DNA from: Salvator merianae
Lineage: Eukaryota; Chordata; Lepidosauria; Squamata; Teiidae
Direction of reading: 5' to 3'
NCBI GenBank assembly: GCA_003586115.2
Contig: QVOM02000025.1
Location: 81,938,704 to 82,002,703 of the forward strand
DNA: 64,000 bases
The notes below the pieces were generated by a model, which was not told the DNA's origin, made no database searches, and saw only the letters and a program-made list of their open reading frames with translations. The translations under genes were made by a program, and so were the position numbers. Below are positions 24,060 to 38,400 of this stretch, one piece after another. The first letter of the stretch is position 1, and each line of letters starts with the position of its first letter.

Positions 24060-24280
24060 AGAATTCAAAGATGTAACCATGTTAGTCTGGACCAGTAAGC
24101 AAAGGGGTCTAGTAGCACCTTAGAGCCTGACCAAGAGAAAGGAGGAGGTAGCATGAGCTTTTGTAGACGAAGCCTGAAGCATGCATCTGATGAAGCAGGT
24201 TTAGTCTACAAAAGTTCATACTGCCAACTTGTTTATCTTTGTTAGGCTCTAAGGTGCTTCTTCCTTGTTTCATGTCCAGA
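24060..24280. mobile_element. Palindromic dispersed element
   Basis: The left part reads ccatgttagtctggaccagt and later gtctagtagcaccttagagc; the right part carries its mirror gttaggctctaaggtgct. This is a common squamate non-coding palindromic repeat; class not determined. Confidence 0.6.
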
Positions 24281-24289
24281 GTTACTTCT

Positions 24290-27200
24290 CTTAGTATGTT
24301 ATGTATTCATGCAAACTTTTACTTCGTGCAAATGCAGACTACAAACTTGCTTCTCCACACCTAACACTGCTTTGTAGTGGGTTTAAGATATCTTCCCCTG
24401 AATAGAGGAACTGTGCCTGACAATTCAGTGGTTGACTTCCAGCTTTATTCTACATTCTGCTCAGGTTAAACCCCCTTCATCCATTATACAGAAGTTCTTT
24501 CCAAAAAATAAATATAATCTATTGCCTTCACTTATGGACTGACCACGCACCGTGCTCATTACTAACTTGGACTTCGGTCCCTTGCAAGGTTACATAGTTC
24601 TTTCTTTGCCTTTACACACCTTGTCCAAAGTAAACACGGTCCTTTCAAAAGGTTATGTTCCTATATAGGCATGGTTTTAGGTTACTGATCTACTTCAAGT
24701 CAACAGAGTAATGCCCCCATTGATGTTAGTTTTTTGGCTAGCTAGAACAAAGTAGAAATACTGACTTGGGCTTGTTTTTCAGTCCCTACATCATTCAGCT
24801 GCAGTTATCTACTGCTCATTACTTAAAACATCTTAAAAGTTAGGCAGAAGTGCACAAGGCTTTGCATGCAAAACATCTTGAGTAGTTTAAAAATAGGTTT
24901 GTAATATGCCAGGCATGATCCATCTCTGTTACACCTGCACCCTGCAGAATTTATTTACTTATTATTTATTTATTTATTTATGATTGCCATACTATCCTCT
25001 AGGTGTGTTTTAAAAGTGATGAAAGTTTCCTTTTTAAGAAAAGTGGAGCATTCCTTAATCAGACTCTAAGAAACAAGTTACCAACTTCATTAAACAGTAT
25101 GTATGAGAACTAGAACTAATATTTTATATTTATATTTTACAACACATTTTCAAAGCGAGTATAAGGCTGTGTGATCAGACACAACAAAAAAAGGCAGCTC
25201 TGAGGTGGCTCAGAGACGGCTTCGAGGTGGGATTGTTCACACACCAGTCTACCCCTCCCCCCTCTCATGAACATTCTATGTTAGAAAAGGTGGATTAGAG
25301 AAGACTTTGGAACAGGAGTGCCACACACTGTCTCTATGGGGCGCCTCCAAGTCACCCCTTTTGTTATGTCTGAACACAGCCTAAGTCCAACCCTTCAATG
25401 CTTGTCCAGGTTGAGGAATCTAAGACTGCATCCCCACAGCCAAAATCTTGAGTTCTTTGGAGGTGTTGGGTGGAGAAATGCTTCTGCCTGCTTTTGGCCT
25501 CTGAGACTCCTGAAGGAATAATGAGAATGGCCTTTCGGTAAGCCCAATTTAAGTACCATTGGGCCACCCACATCGCTTCACACACCTCCTGGCTGCTGTG
25601 TGGAAGTGCATGGTAACCAGGAGTCAAATCTATGCACGGTTGCAACTGCTGTATGGGATTGAAACCCTAGTGGATTTCCATTGGAACTTCTGCTCCCCAG
25701 CACAATTCCAGTGCATTGTGTGGTTACTGCAGGCAGCACTCTGTGGCCACAGCAATCCTCGCAGGACCCATGGTGGTACGCAGTGTAAACCACGTCCCCA
25801 TACCCATTGCATGGCAACTCCATGCCCAGTCCTAGCTCTCACAGCTGTAGAGATGTGGCCTAAGGAACATTTTAACTGCCTTGCTAGGGCATGCTATTTG
25901 CTTCTGCTTTATCTCCTGAAACAGCTACCCTGTGAATCTCAGCCAGGTACAGATTCTGGTTGGATATACAGACTGTTGTGCCTCCTCAAAACATACAGCT
26001 GCTTCCACTGGTCTAGTGAACCTTTGGGAACATGGCCACCTCAGTTGCCAGGCTCCAAGTATTCTAGAGCATGTCCAAAATCACAATATTTCATGTTTCC
26101 AAAGCCTTTTCAAACTTCCTTGAACACGAAATGCCCAAACAAAGGATTAAATACTATTTAGATGACTTCTAACTGCAGTTTATGATAGTAACTTGCTCTC
26201 CGGAGAGCGCCCCTTCCCCAGTGCTGCCACAGAATGACTATGCAAAAAGTCAGTGGAAGACACACACACCCCCATCCCTAAATACAGAACAGCCACGTCC
26301 TTGCCTCCACTGTTGACTATAGTGGTTTTTCTGGGTTACATTGATCATTTGTTCAGCAAGAATACAGAATACTAAGTAAATAATACCCTTCAGTCTTTCA
26401 AAAGGATTAATACTTTTTTATATATATAATTATTTTCAGTTCATTGTCAGATACTTGTAATGGATACACCTTGTTAATTAGTTGAGTAAATGCCTATCTC
26501 AACAAGAACAAATAGGTTTTGTAACCACCATCGTTCAACCCAGGTGCAAGCAAAAGGCTTTTCACTAGCAACCATACCTGGCTGTAAATATTCTGGAACA
26601 GTGGATGGATTGGAATTGTTTTATATGCGCATAAGCAGCACTGAATGAATTAGTGTTGCAGAATATAGCTGTAGGTAGAGTTATATTCCATCTTGGTATC
26701 CATAGTAGCTTATGAAAGCTTCCTGAATGCAGTCATTAATAGCAGTAGAGCTGACCCCTGAAAAATAGCTTTCCAACCACCACATTATAAAACCAGGTAA
26801 CACTCCATTCATGTTGAGCTATACAATGAAGCCAGACAGTACCAGAAACCAGTACCAAGAGGAGCTGGTGTGGAAACGACATAAAAATTTATAATGAGCT
26901 CCTCTGTTTATTTTAAATAAGGGCAAGCAAGAGATTTGGGGAGAGAGGGGGGAGATGTCAGAAATGTATTTCCTCCCAGAAGCCTTTGCAGCTCAACCAG
27001 AATTCCCATCACTCCTTATTTTGGCCAAACTGATTGGTGCTCCTAGGAACTCAGTGTCACAATCTGGCCACTGTCTCCCATTCTACAAACCAGATGAAGG
27101 ACCACTGAGGTCTTAAATAAAATACAGGGTTGTGCTATGTGGGACCAGAGGCACTGTTCTCAAACACTATGTGGATTTGTCTTCATCATCTCTGCCCTAG

Positions 27201-28130
27201 GAGCACATGAGGTGTGGGTTTAATGTTGCTTTGCAAGTTGAGATTATGCATAAGGAAAAAAAAAAAACTCTCAGCAAGCAGCCACTGAGCTATTCTAGTG
27301 ATGGGTAAGTGGATTTAGATGGTGAACATTTGAATCAGCTAAATAATGCCACTAATCCTCTCAGACAGCCCTCCAGCATACCTTTAAATCCATTTGCCAA
27401 ACTTAAAATCCCCCCTTAAGACTGTTTTAACCTTTGTAACGTATCAGTTTGTATCTGTAACAGAAAACTTTATGCATATATACAAATACTTGCTTTTAAG
27501 TCTCTCTTGTCTCTTAAGAGCATAACCATCGTTGGTTTCTCCTCAAATAACTAGGAAGTGAAATTCTCAATACATGAATAGGTTTATTAGTAGTATTATT
27601 AGGTTTCAGTAGTACAAACTGAAAACCAGAGGAGAGAAACAGACATCATAGCGAGCCTAATGACTGAAAAGGCAAATATTTCATTACAGTTCAGTACAAT
27701 ATTGGCATCTCAGTCCTTGCCTAGTAGCCAAACCAAGAATGATGGCATTCATATGAAAAGCTACTATACATGGTTGAAGTAAAAACCCGATGCTGAACTT
27801 CACTTGGTGGTGGTACAGGGACATTTTGCACCCATGGCAACCCTAATTTGGATCAGGACATCTGTGACTTCCATCTGCATGTCATCATGTCGAATATAGC
27901 CCCAAATTTGGCTGCAATTTGTGCTCTATTTTGTACCCTGCCTTTCTTTCAAAAAGGTCAAAAAAAACAAGGTTAATTCTCTCTCCTACACTTTATCCTC
28001 ATAACAACTCTCAATAATGTTGTTTTGCCCCAGGAAGAACAGATACACGATTTGGGGGTGCTCCTAGATTCATCACTGTAATCAGAAATTCATGTCTGAA
28101 GGTCAAATGCGTTAGCTAAAACGGTGACAG
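24290..28130. other. Intergenic stretch between CCDC158 and STBD1 copy 2
   Basis: AT-rich, with a TTTA microsatellite at 24957-24980 and a dispersed repeat at 25170-25850 (related to 53200-53660). I see no exon with plausible splice sites and conserved-looking peptide. The 200-codon plus-strand frame at 25559-26161 lies mostly in repeat sequence. Confidence 0.55.
25170..25850. mobile_element. Dispersed repeat related to 53200-53660
   Basis: Shares a layout with 53200-53660: a phrase about bases read as cactgtgtaaat or cgcagtgtaaaccac, a central GCAGGCAGCACT or CTTGCTGCAGCAG region and similar open frames on both strands. It is a degenerate, GC-richer island in AT-rich DNA; no intact coding sequence. 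Confidence 0.4.
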
Positions 28131-28139
28131 TGCTTGCAC

Positions 28140-28500
28140 AGGGAAAGGATGCTGTTTCCTCAACCAAAGGCCAGGGTAAAGAGGTGCATCTTCACCTGTC
28201 ATCTAAATACATATAAAGAGGGTGCCTGATGTACCTCAGAGGGGAGGCTATTCCTTAGTCTGGGAGCTAACACCGAGAATGCCCTCCCATGCATCTCCAC
28301 CCCCTTAGCTGCTGAAGGAGGTGGCATTGCCAAGATGGCCTCACGGGCAGATCTTAGGAGCGGGCAGGTTTATATGGAAGGAAGCATTCCTTTAGATATT
28401 TGGGGCCCAAGCCGTTTAGGACCTTATAGGTTAATGTTAATATCTTGAACTGGGCTCGGCAGCAAACACCAGCCAGTGCAGTTCTTTTAGGATCAGTAAG
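28140..28500 (-). mobile_element. Old LINE-like fragment
   Basis: Phrases such as ctgggagctaacaccgagaa followed by tgccctcc, and ttaggaccttataggttaat, with cagccagtgcagttctttta near the end, are widespread in sauropsid dispersed repeats (L2/CR1-like tails). It lies immediately left of duplicate copy 2. Confidence 0.5.
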
Positions 28501-29779
28501 CAAACTACTGTATTATATTTTCAAGGGACTGTGCAATCTTGCAAAGCTCCCAAATGAACCTCTAAGTATTCTTGAAGTGCCAGAGAGGAGTCACTGCAGA
28601 TAAGGATGTAAGTGTAATTTACTGTAAGTAAAATGGATTGATTTAAAAAGCAAGAAAAAGCGCCCATTTAAATCAGTAATTTAAAACAAATTTCCTATTA
28701 GTATTTATATACTTCATGGAAATTGGAACAAATCTAAAATGCTAATTGGTGTCAGAGATTAACTGTAGGGTTAGCATGCCTATACAGTAAATAGTATTTT
28801 AATATAGCCAATATTTGCTTTTTCAGAAAAATCAACCATTTAAGAAGTTTTTAAAATGTTTTTTTTTTTTTTAGCCACTTACGGTAACTCTGAAACTTTC
28901 TACAGGATAAGAAAAAGTATGCAACCCAGGAATTTAGCCTATTTTTATTTGTCCTATCTATATCCTCCTTTACCTCCAAAGACTTTAGAACAGCATTTCC
29001 ACTTCCCACTAACCCTAAAAGAAAGATTATTTTGAAAAAATTACTCTTCCAGACTTTCTGTGCTCTCAAGCTTGTTTTCCTTCCCCACTAACCGTCCTCA
29101 CACGTGGCAGTTACATTCATGTTGTGGAAAGCTTCACAGGTCTCTAGAAAGATGAACCTGAACATTTCAGAACTTCTAAAATCGAAATGTTGGGTTACAG
29201 GAACATAGCATTGTGCAATAAAATGCCACAATGGAAATGTCCAAGGCAGCCACTGCTATCCAAAATGAAGCAGCTAGCTTGCAGAGACAAGAAAGGCATG
29301 TCTTGCTTCTCTCTCACTTACGAGCTTATATTTCAGTGTTTAGAAGGAAAATCACCTATTAATGGTTTTAGTAAGTCCCAGCCAACAACTGACTGTTGTT
29401 GAGAATGAAGTTTCATAACCTTTCACTTTGTAGCTGCAAGCACTGAGCGTAGGTCCCTTTTCTGCGAGATTGTTTCGAAATTTCGTCAAGCCCAGAAGAT
29501 TCTTTGATCTTTGCCAGAGTCAATGTACTCTTGTACCAATTAACGCAGGGCCTCGCACGTGCTATGCATCATACATAGGAGGCACCAAGCACAGGATCAG
29601 GCCTACAAAAGACCCACAAAAGTAGACTTTTCCCCCACAAAAGTAGATTGTGAACAGTATCAAACTAGGAAATTCTAAAGGAATTGGCCAGTGATTCCAG
29701 TTCCATTCTTACCAATTAAAAGCTAAGCCCTACTCCAGATTTTAAAATCTCAAGGTCAGTCCCCAGTCCAAAAATGATC

Positions 29780-29785
29780 TTTATT
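29780..29785 (-). terminator. STBD1: Poly(A) signal of STBD1 copy 2
   Basis: AATAAA on the minus strand, 391 bases past the stop; the base two positions downstream differs from copy 1 but the hexamer is intact. Confidence 0.65.
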
Positions 29786-30170
29786 GCTTCCATTTGTAGT
29801 CACAATAAGTTAAAAACATTTCTAGAGGCAGCTAAAGTGTAGTTTCACTACACCACTCTCATTCTCCCAGTCCAAGTGTCCACCAGCCATATCCTCCTTT
29901 CTGCACACATATTACAATTCCATGTTTAGGGTTTAAAGCTTTTTGTGCAGGGAAGCTCTAATTTGTTCGTCACTATAAAGGCTTTGGTCTGATTCATTTT
30001 TGAAGAGTGTCCTCATATCTTCAAGCCTATGCTAGCAGAAGAGACACTTTAATCTAAGGCAGTTCTGGTATAACGTGCAGTGCAAAGATATACTAAGTTA
30101 GGCAAATCCAGAAAGCATCTATAACGAAATGGAATAAAACTGGAACCGCCGTGCTTGGCCAGAGCTCCCT

Positions 30171-30946
30171 TCAGTGATAGCCCCACCACTTATGGGCCAC
30201 CCGATCCTCATGTTCAGTTGTTAGGGTTCGATTGTCACATTCTTCCCACCGTCTGACCTTGCCATTTTCCACCACTATAAACTTCCACTCGACCCTGGTA
30301 TCAGCTGGTAAGACAACAGAATCTGACCAGAATCCATCTTTGTCACACCTGAGGGGCACATAGTGATGCCACTGACCAAGACACTCATGGTCACCTGTGA
30401 CGGCAATCAACTGGGCTTCTGAGTGAGTGATGTAGTGGACACGGAAAGTCACGTGCACAGTCTGAGGCATTGGTGACACCGCTGCCACTCTCTTGGCTTG
30501 TTCCAGGTCTTTGCTGCTGGAATCTTCCCCGCTGCCCTTTCTAGTAGCATCACCCCACGCCGAATGCTCAGGAACCATTTCCCATTCCTCGTGATCAACA
30601 GAGCTATGATGCGGCTGCTCTTTGCATCTCTCCTCATGCTTCTCGGGAGAGGCTCCAGCTTCAGTTGGAGTGCCCTCACCATGCGTTTCACCTCCTTGGC
30701 TCTGTAGTGACTCAGTTGCTGTTGCAGGACAACAGAATGCTTCGCTCCCAAGATATTCCTTATAGTTCATTAATGGGGTTGTAGGTTCCTTGGTTAATGT
30801 CTCCTTTTCAGGAAACTCTCTAGGAACACTGGAAACACCATGTTCTCCTGGAGGCTCCAACTGGTTCCCCACCGACTCCTGAGGCCCGGGCAGATCGTTT
30901 GACTTTGTTTCGGGTAGGGTGTCTTTACAGTTAACTTGAAGCGATT
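30171..30946 (-). CDS. STBD1: STBD1 exon 2, copy 2
   Basis: The translated exon is the same as in copy 1: residues 86-343 with the Atg8-interacting motif HEEWEMV at 204-210 and the CBM20 domain at 246-343 ending WWGYH. Splice acceptor, stop codon and poly(A) signal are intact, so this copy is coding-competent. Its surroundings (CCDC158 to the left in convergent orientation, FAM47E upstream to the right) match the ancestral order, which makes this the likely reference locus. I see no coding substitution against copy 1. Confidence 0.95.
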
Positions 30947-31096
30947 CTAGACAGAAAAGCATTAGTTAGACAAGAACACTGTTCCAACTTTCCAACAGCA
31001 TCTTAATACATATACTCAACAAATATCTTCAAAGCAAAAATAGTAAATTAATTTTAGCACCTCACAAACTGTAGACTGTTGGGCTGCATCTGAACA

Positions 31097-31700
31097 TAAT
31101 AATAACAATAACAACAATAACAATAACAAGTAGTAGTAGTAGTAGTAGTAGTAGTGGCTGATAAGAACGTAAGAGAAAGCCCTGCTGGATCAGGCCACAG
31201 CGGATCTAGTCCACCATCCCATCTTGCACAGTAGTCAACCACTTACTTTTGGACATTCTCAAGCAGAAGATGAAGGTGAAACCCTCACCTGCTCTCGACC
31301 CCTTGCAAATGGCCTTTAGAGGCATCCTGCCTATCTCTCCAACCTGGAGATGATACCTAGGCATCAATTCTACTAGTCATTGTTGCACATGTCCTCCATA
31401 AATTTGTCTGACTCTTTCTTAAAGCTATCCAGGCTAGTGACCACCCCCACCCACTCTGGTAGTAAATTCCATAGACTAATGACCCTCTGGGTGAAAAAAT
31501 ACTTCCCTTTCTCAGTCTTAACTCTCCTGTTCATCAGCTTCAAAGAGTGCTCCTTGGTTCTAGTGTTGTGTGATAGAGAAAATATTTTTTCTCAATAATG
31601 CATTATTTTATAAATTTCAATCAGGTCACCTCTTAAAACAACATCTTTCAAGGCTGAAGGGGCCTAGATGTTGAAGATGATCTCATAAGGGAAGCTTAAA
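31097..31700 (-). mobile_element. Microsatellite plus dispersed repeat in STBD1 intron, copy 2
   Basis: Counterpart of 2338-2950: an AAT/AAC and GTA microsatellite (31097-31155) followed by the reptilian dispersed repeat. In this copy the repeat lacks about 14 bases present near 2842-2860 in copy 1. Confidence 0.65.
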
Positions 31701-32978
31701 GGCAGCTTAGAGGTCGTAGTGTCCACATGCTGCTGCCTTAATCCATATTAAAGACCAGAAAATGCACTTCCAAAATGTGTTCTCTGGCTTTTAGTGTGGG
31801 ATGGGAAGGCTATCTTCATGCTACCACCTCTAAGCAGCATTTTTTCAGTGTGTGTGGATACAACCCTGCAATCCAACTTTGGTGCACAACCTTGATTTTT
31901 GTACACAGCAGCAATGGCAGAGCTAACAAACAAATATTCACCAAATGCCAATCCCAAAATCAAGAGCCTCCTCTTTGTCCTATCTATGTCAGTGTTTTGT
32001 AATTGCAAATGCACAAAATATTTTCATGATTCTCACAAAAGAATAAAAGCTATTTCCTATTTAAAGAACAAAGCATATTTAATAGCATATTTGTGAGTAA
32101 TCCATCCCAACCCCGCACAATATATATTTTTTTTCTAGGGAGACGTTCTCATGTTTTTTAACACTAGATCACATCCAATAAAATTATACTATTCATTCCT
32201 GAACCAGGTTGTGTTAAAGACCAGTTGGCAAAAAAGCAAAGTGAAAGGAGAAGACGACTACATCTTTAGCCAGAGCTATAAAATGGCAGAAATAGTTTGT
32301 AGAAAGCCAACCTCACCTCCCTCCCAATCACTAAATACCACCTGTTCTTATTCCCTGCTATGACTTAGAAAGTGAAACACGGCAACGTCCAATCAGCTTG
32401 AAGACATATGGTCTGAAACCATTTTCACTTATCAAACAGCAGGTTATTAACACGATTCCCCCTTCGCCCACCAACGTTGACTTTCAGAATCTCAGCGAAG
32501 AGATCTTGGGCTCCACTCGCCTTTACAAAAAGGTTCCTGTTCTCATCTGACGTGAATCAGCACAATAGCACACATGCCAATCCCACACAGAAGCTAAAAT
32601 TAGTTGAAGGTCTCTCCTAAAGTCTGAACTGCCTACAAGTGCCCGTCAGCCCTTAGGAGATGATTCCCACAGGACCAGCTAGGATAACTGACAAGATCTC
32701 TGTCTGCTGGAACAGAGGTCACAAGAACGGGGCTTCCTCATGTTTCCCCTTCTAAAGCAGCAGGGGTAAAGCTGAAAAGTTGCTTAATAGGCTAGCACCA
32801 AGCCAAGAAATCCTATCGCACTCCTTCAGCACTAGACTTGGATTGCATCTGCTTACACTTTTGCAACTGAGAACAATTGGAAGCAGTGGGAAAGGCAAAA
32901 GAATTCTATGAACTCTTACAAGAATCTGGTAAATGGGTGTGTTTATATATAAGTCACTTTTCCATCAGAGGATTATAG

Positions 32979-33082
32979 TACTCTCCATTATTTCTACTAC
33001 TGATAGGATAACTGACTCACCCCATTTCAGTACTCTCCATTATTTCTACTACTGATAGGATAACTGACTCACCCCATTTCAG
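32979..33082. repeat. 52-base tandem duplication, copy 2
   Basis: Counterpart of 4237-4340. Here the two units are more alike than in copy 1. Confidence 0.9.
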
Positions 33083-33358
33083 TATGTTTGTAGTTTTTAA
33101 AAAGGTATTTATCTGATTTTTATATTACCCTACATCAAAGCCTGGGGTGGCTAGTAAATAGGTTGCCAAACGTTTACAAAGATTTTGTGCATTTTTGTTT
33201 TTAAAAACATCTATGCTGTACATACATTTTTGCAAGCAATTTTCTTCAACAGACCTTTCATACATACATACATACATACATACCCAGAGGCCCCAGAGCA
33301 GTTTACAATAAAACCAATAAAAACATAATTAAAAATGAAACTGACTAAAAATAACAAA

Positions 33359-33538
33359 GGCCCTTTCTGCACTTGGCCTTATTCCAGATTATATCTTGCA
33401 ATAGGGATCTGCCATCTGTAAGCTACTATGAACTATGGCAGGCCCCACCTGGGGTCTGCTATAATCTGCACTAGTGTGTGGATAGTAGGTCCCTATTCTG
33501 GGATATAGTCCAGAATAAAGCCAAGTGCAGAAAGGGCC
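33359..33538. mobile_element. Short inverted-terminal-repeat element (MITE-like), copy 2
   Basis: Counterpart of 4609-4788, with the same termini. The CATA repeat just to its left (about 33259-33290) is three units longer than in copy 1. Confidence 0.75.
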
Positions 33539-35524
33539 AAACTCTATTTTTGCTAGTGTACGCGTTTTTGTGCCTAGTACATTGCTTCTAGAAATATGCC
33601 TTTCTATAAGAATATTTTTGTTGGAGAACTGCCTCACAATATCTACAGTACTCCAGATTTCTAAGGCTGAACACATACCTCACAGCATGAAAATTTTGTA
33701 AATTTACACTTACAGATTTCTCCCTTCTGATTTCTACTGTTAAGTGCCGTGTCAGCAATTACTAGGTGGTATAAAAGCAATGGTAGTACATTTGGGACAT
33801 ATATATCACAGTCTCTGAGCATTAATGCATATATAACAGTCAATGAGCATAAGCAGACAAACGTGTGGAATAATTTCTGCTATGGCTCATCAGTATGTAA
33901 GCCCTGGAAAGGAAAAAAAGGAGATGTATCTTGAAAGAGGAGAACTGGAATTAAGAACACAGGCCACCAAATCTTGGAGGAGCTCAAACATGAGCGAAAA
34001 CAATCATTATAATGCTTGATATGCGGGGAGACAAACTGGGGTTACTGGTGCCCACTAGGATTGATGAGGCAGAAGGGAATACATCTGGAAGGAAGTAGAT
34101 GATAAAAACAGCAGGAGCTATGATAGGTGAGATGCTGTTATGGTTATAGTTTTATGCAAACCCACCTCACAGGTCCCAGTAAATGAATGAATAAATTTAT
34201 TGATTACTCAAATGATCATATCAGAGTAAGGGATTCTGTATCTTCTACCTTTTACACAGAGGATGAGGTCATTTTGGTCAGTCCTGAACTAAAACCTGCA
34301 TGAAGAAGAACGGGAGAACTGGTTCCTATTTTGAACTATTGGGTATGATATACTGTCCACTTTACCCTTATGGGCCAGTCACCCCTGAGGGTAACGTGAA
34401 CCAGATAAAGTAAAATGTGAAACAAGCATTTTGGTGGGAACCCCAAACTCTAATAGGAAGTTGCTGCTCTCTGTTTCTCTTGCTTCAGACCTGCAACCAC
34501 GAGACCTTGCCACATTCTTGGGATTTTCTGAACTTGCTTGCCTTTCAGCAGATGTTTTGCCACCAGGTTAGGTAGCATCTGATGGTAAAACATCTGCAGA
34601 AAAGAGAGCAAGGTCAGAGAACCCCCGCAATGCAACACTGCAACACTGAGCTACAAATATTCTCCACCAGAACTTTGAGACATGTTAAAGAAGCATGATC
34701 ATATTGCCAAAAGTTCCCCTATACAAACAGAAATCCCATTTGCAGAATTTCCATCCAACCCATTGTCTAGCCAACACACAGACCTTTCACAGCCCTCCAA
34801 GAAGTGGGAGAGGACATATTTAGAAAACAGATCTTTGGCCTGGGCCGATGGATTTAAATACAATACTGGAATTGCTTGTATTAGTTTTCATGCATTGTTT
34901 TTAACTGTGGCCTGTCCTGTGACTCTTAATAAGGTTAAGAGAGAAATAATCTAAACAAAGAAATATGTTCACCCTTTGGGGGGGGAAAGCTGCATGGAGG
35001 ACTACACCAGAATGAGCCACAATCTGGAATCTCCTAATTTCCTGGAAAAGCAAGCAAGACCATGAACCACAGGTACCCTCTTCTCCATAATGTCAAAATC
35101 ACAGGGGCGCATTTACTTTACAATGGTTATTCCGTGACTTTGGTGATGCGAGAACAGTCTGCAATATCCACACTCGCTGCAATTGATGAAGCAGCAGTGA
35201 CTCCCAAATCTTTCTGCATGATTTACAGGAAATCCTCATGCCTATTTTTTTTTTACAGAAATAATTTTGCACTCAGATCAACTACTTGGCACACACCAGG
35301 TCCCAGGTTCAATCATTTACATCTCCCTGTGGTGCCAAGAAAATTATACTGATGTGCCAATACGGTCAAATTGAATTTGAGGGCATCTTCATCTTTTTAT
35401 ATATCATCATATGGCTTACAATTTCGCTGTACTATTATTAGTAATGATATTGGTATTGTTCATAATCAACCAATTTGCAATGATTTTTATCCATGTTCTC
35501 CCATTACAGAACTGTGTGATCACT

Positions 35525-36660
35525 AAGATAAGAACATAAGAAGACCCCTGCTGGGTCGGGCCACAGCCCATCTAGTCCCGTATTCTGTTTCACACAGTGG
35601 CCCACCAATGGCTTCTGGGAATTCTCAAGCAGAAGGACAAAACCTTCACCTGCTCTTGGCTCGCTGAAAATGGCCTTTAGAAGCATCCTGCCTGTCACTC
35701 CACCCTGGAGGCAGTACCTAGGCATCCATTCTAGCAGCCATCGATACACCTGGCCTCTATGAATCTGTTCAATCTGTTCTTAAAGCTATCCAGGCTGATT
35801 GATGTCACCACATCTTCTGGTAGTGAATTTCATAGACTAATGACCCTTAAGGTGAAAAAAATACTTCCCCTTGTTGGTCCTAACTCTCCTACCCATTAAC
35901 TTCATAGAGTGCCCCTGGTTGTGCGATAGAGAAAAGATTTTCTCTCTGTCCACCATTCCATAATGTGCATTATTTTATACACTTCAGTCAGGTCCCCTCT
36001 TAAATGCCATCTTTCAAGGATGAATAGGCCAAGACTGTTGCAGCCTGATTTCATAAGGAAGGTGTTCGAGTCCCTGGACCGTTATGGTTGCCCTTTTCTA
36101 CACCTTTTCCAGTTCTACAATATCCTTTCTGAGGTGAGGTGACCAGATCACCTGGGCTGGTCCCACTGCAGGTTCCACAAATTACTGGATAACGTCTTAC
36201 AGGGTGTATCTCCACTGTGCCAGCCCCTCTGCCCCACCAGGCTGCCCTCGTGGCCTCAAGAGAGGAGCTTGATGGCTCCTCTGTCATTTTTAACTCTCTG
36301 CACCTACACTCAAGAGGGCCTCCTCACCCTTCACAACCAGGCGCAGCAGGCTTGCACGCAAACATGGCACATTTTGCCATGGCAAGGGCTCAGCTCAGAG
36401 CTGCTTCTTGTGCATTTGAATTTTTTGGGCCTTGAAATCTCTCCATGCATGCTCATGCTGTTCCACATGGATTGATATGGGGATGGGAAGACTTCAGTAC
36501 TTCTCAAAGGCATCTTGACAGCCATAGTTACCCACAGCTGGGTCTCCTCTGTCATGGCCCCTTCCCTCTGGAATGTTCTTTCCTCTGATATTCATGAAAT
36601 CACTGTTAAAAGTAACTGCTGAAGACACATCTTTTTACCCTGGCCTTCCCCATATGGCTG
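35525..36660 (-). mobile_element. Dispersed repeat cluster in STBD1 intron, copy 2
   Basis: Counterpart of 6788-7930. Positions 35658-35704 differ from copy 1 at many sites while both sides are nearly identical. Confidence 0.55.
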
Positions 36661-36773
36661 GTTTTCACAACTTTTTAAATGAATTAATTAGTTTATTTTT
36701 TAAAGAATATTTGACAACAGTTAATTTAAAATAATAAACAAAATAAATATAAGCTTTCAGCTGAATTTTACAT

Positions 36774-36804
<31 letters not shown>

Positions 36805-38400
36805 CCCCACTATTCCCCCAAATTCCTCAACACTCCCCTTGGGGGCATCCCCCTGTTGGAATATTACTGGGCTATATTTACAGAATACATTAAAAAAAGT
36901 TTGGGAGCTAATACACTACCCTGTGGTAGGCCATTCCTCTGATGTCACCATCCACTAGGTTTTCCCTGAAACTCAACATAAACGATTTTGAAGCAGGTTT
37001 CTACTGTTACTAAGATTGAAATCCTTCATTACTCCATAATTTTTTTGCATCAAGACTCTTGGATTAACCGTATCATACACAGCTGTTAAATCAATGAATA
37101 GAATGGATCGATGAAAGATTCCCATCGGATGGATCCACCAGAAGTTTTGCCAGCAGCTGGGAATCTTTCATGGAAATCATTGAATGGGTATAATTCAGTC
37201 CAAAGAAACCTTAAATAAATGGGGCTACCTAGTCACTACTACATTTTGTGACTGCAGTGAACTACAAACAGCCACACATTTGTACAACTGTCCAAAGTTA
37301 CAAGAATCTTATGCGAGCACAGCGTAATGCAATTGATGTTTCTTGCTTCTAGGCAAGAAAAAAATAATTTATATTTCTTTAATATAGGTACTCTCTTTTA
37401 ACTAAAAGTTAGTATCTCATATGGTACTTGAATTCACACATAGGTTGTATTTTTATCAACTACTTCTGATGATGGTTTTAACATGAGTAAAAAAACAGAA
37501 TACCTTCCTGTTTTGCAATACCTAAGTTGAAATCCACCTTGAACAGTGGTCCCCAAACTATTTTGGCTTCCCCCAGATCCCCACAGGGCCACACCCCCTT
37601 TTGGACGGAGGTGAATTCGATCGTGCCACTATTTATATCTTTATGAAGGTCTGGATGGCATAGTAATTTATCTGTCTCGCAATGCCTTATGTTGATTTTC
37701 CCCCCCCCAACTGCAAACTTTATTAATTTGTAACACATGACATAACAGTTTTAATCTACTGGCATGCCTGTCATATGTCCTGTTGTTCGCAATCGATTTA
37801 CTCATCGGTAGTCTACCCTGTAGTTGAAATTTGCTTTAAAGAAAAAGTTTATTTATTTGTTTGTTTGCTTATTTAATTTCATTCGTACCCCTCCCTTCAC
37901 CTGAAGGTCCCAGCCAGGGCAGGTTTCAACATACAATAAAACAAACACAAAAACATGTTTAAAATATTTTTCTTCCCCTTTGTGGCCTCCTGTTTGCAGA
38001 AGAACTCTTAAGAGCCCCCCCTTCCCCAATTTGGGGATCCGGCCGGACCTACCGAGGGGGTTCCATTGGAAAGTCTTAAAAGCAACGCTTCCCCCCCCCC
38101 CACTGCAGAGTCGCCCGCTAACTTTATTTTTGCATTATTTCTTTATCTGCATTTTTATCCCGCCCTATATCCAAAGGACTCAGGACGGCTTACGGCATTA
38201 AAATCCACATATAAACTACGTATGAACATAGGCGTACTAAAACAACAGCAGTTTAGTCTTCTGCCCCCTCGCAAGCCCGTTCTCTGCAATCAGCCAGCCA
38301 GCCAGCGAGCTCTTTTTCTCCTCCCCCCCAAGATGCCCTCGCGAATGTTGGCATCGCCCCTGCCCACCTGCCGCCCTCTGCAAGCGAAGCGAGGCGGTAC

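Noticed and set aside
25559..26161. A 200-codon plus frame
   Set aside because: Lies mostly in a dispersed repeat related to 53200-53660; no domain, start context or splice signals.
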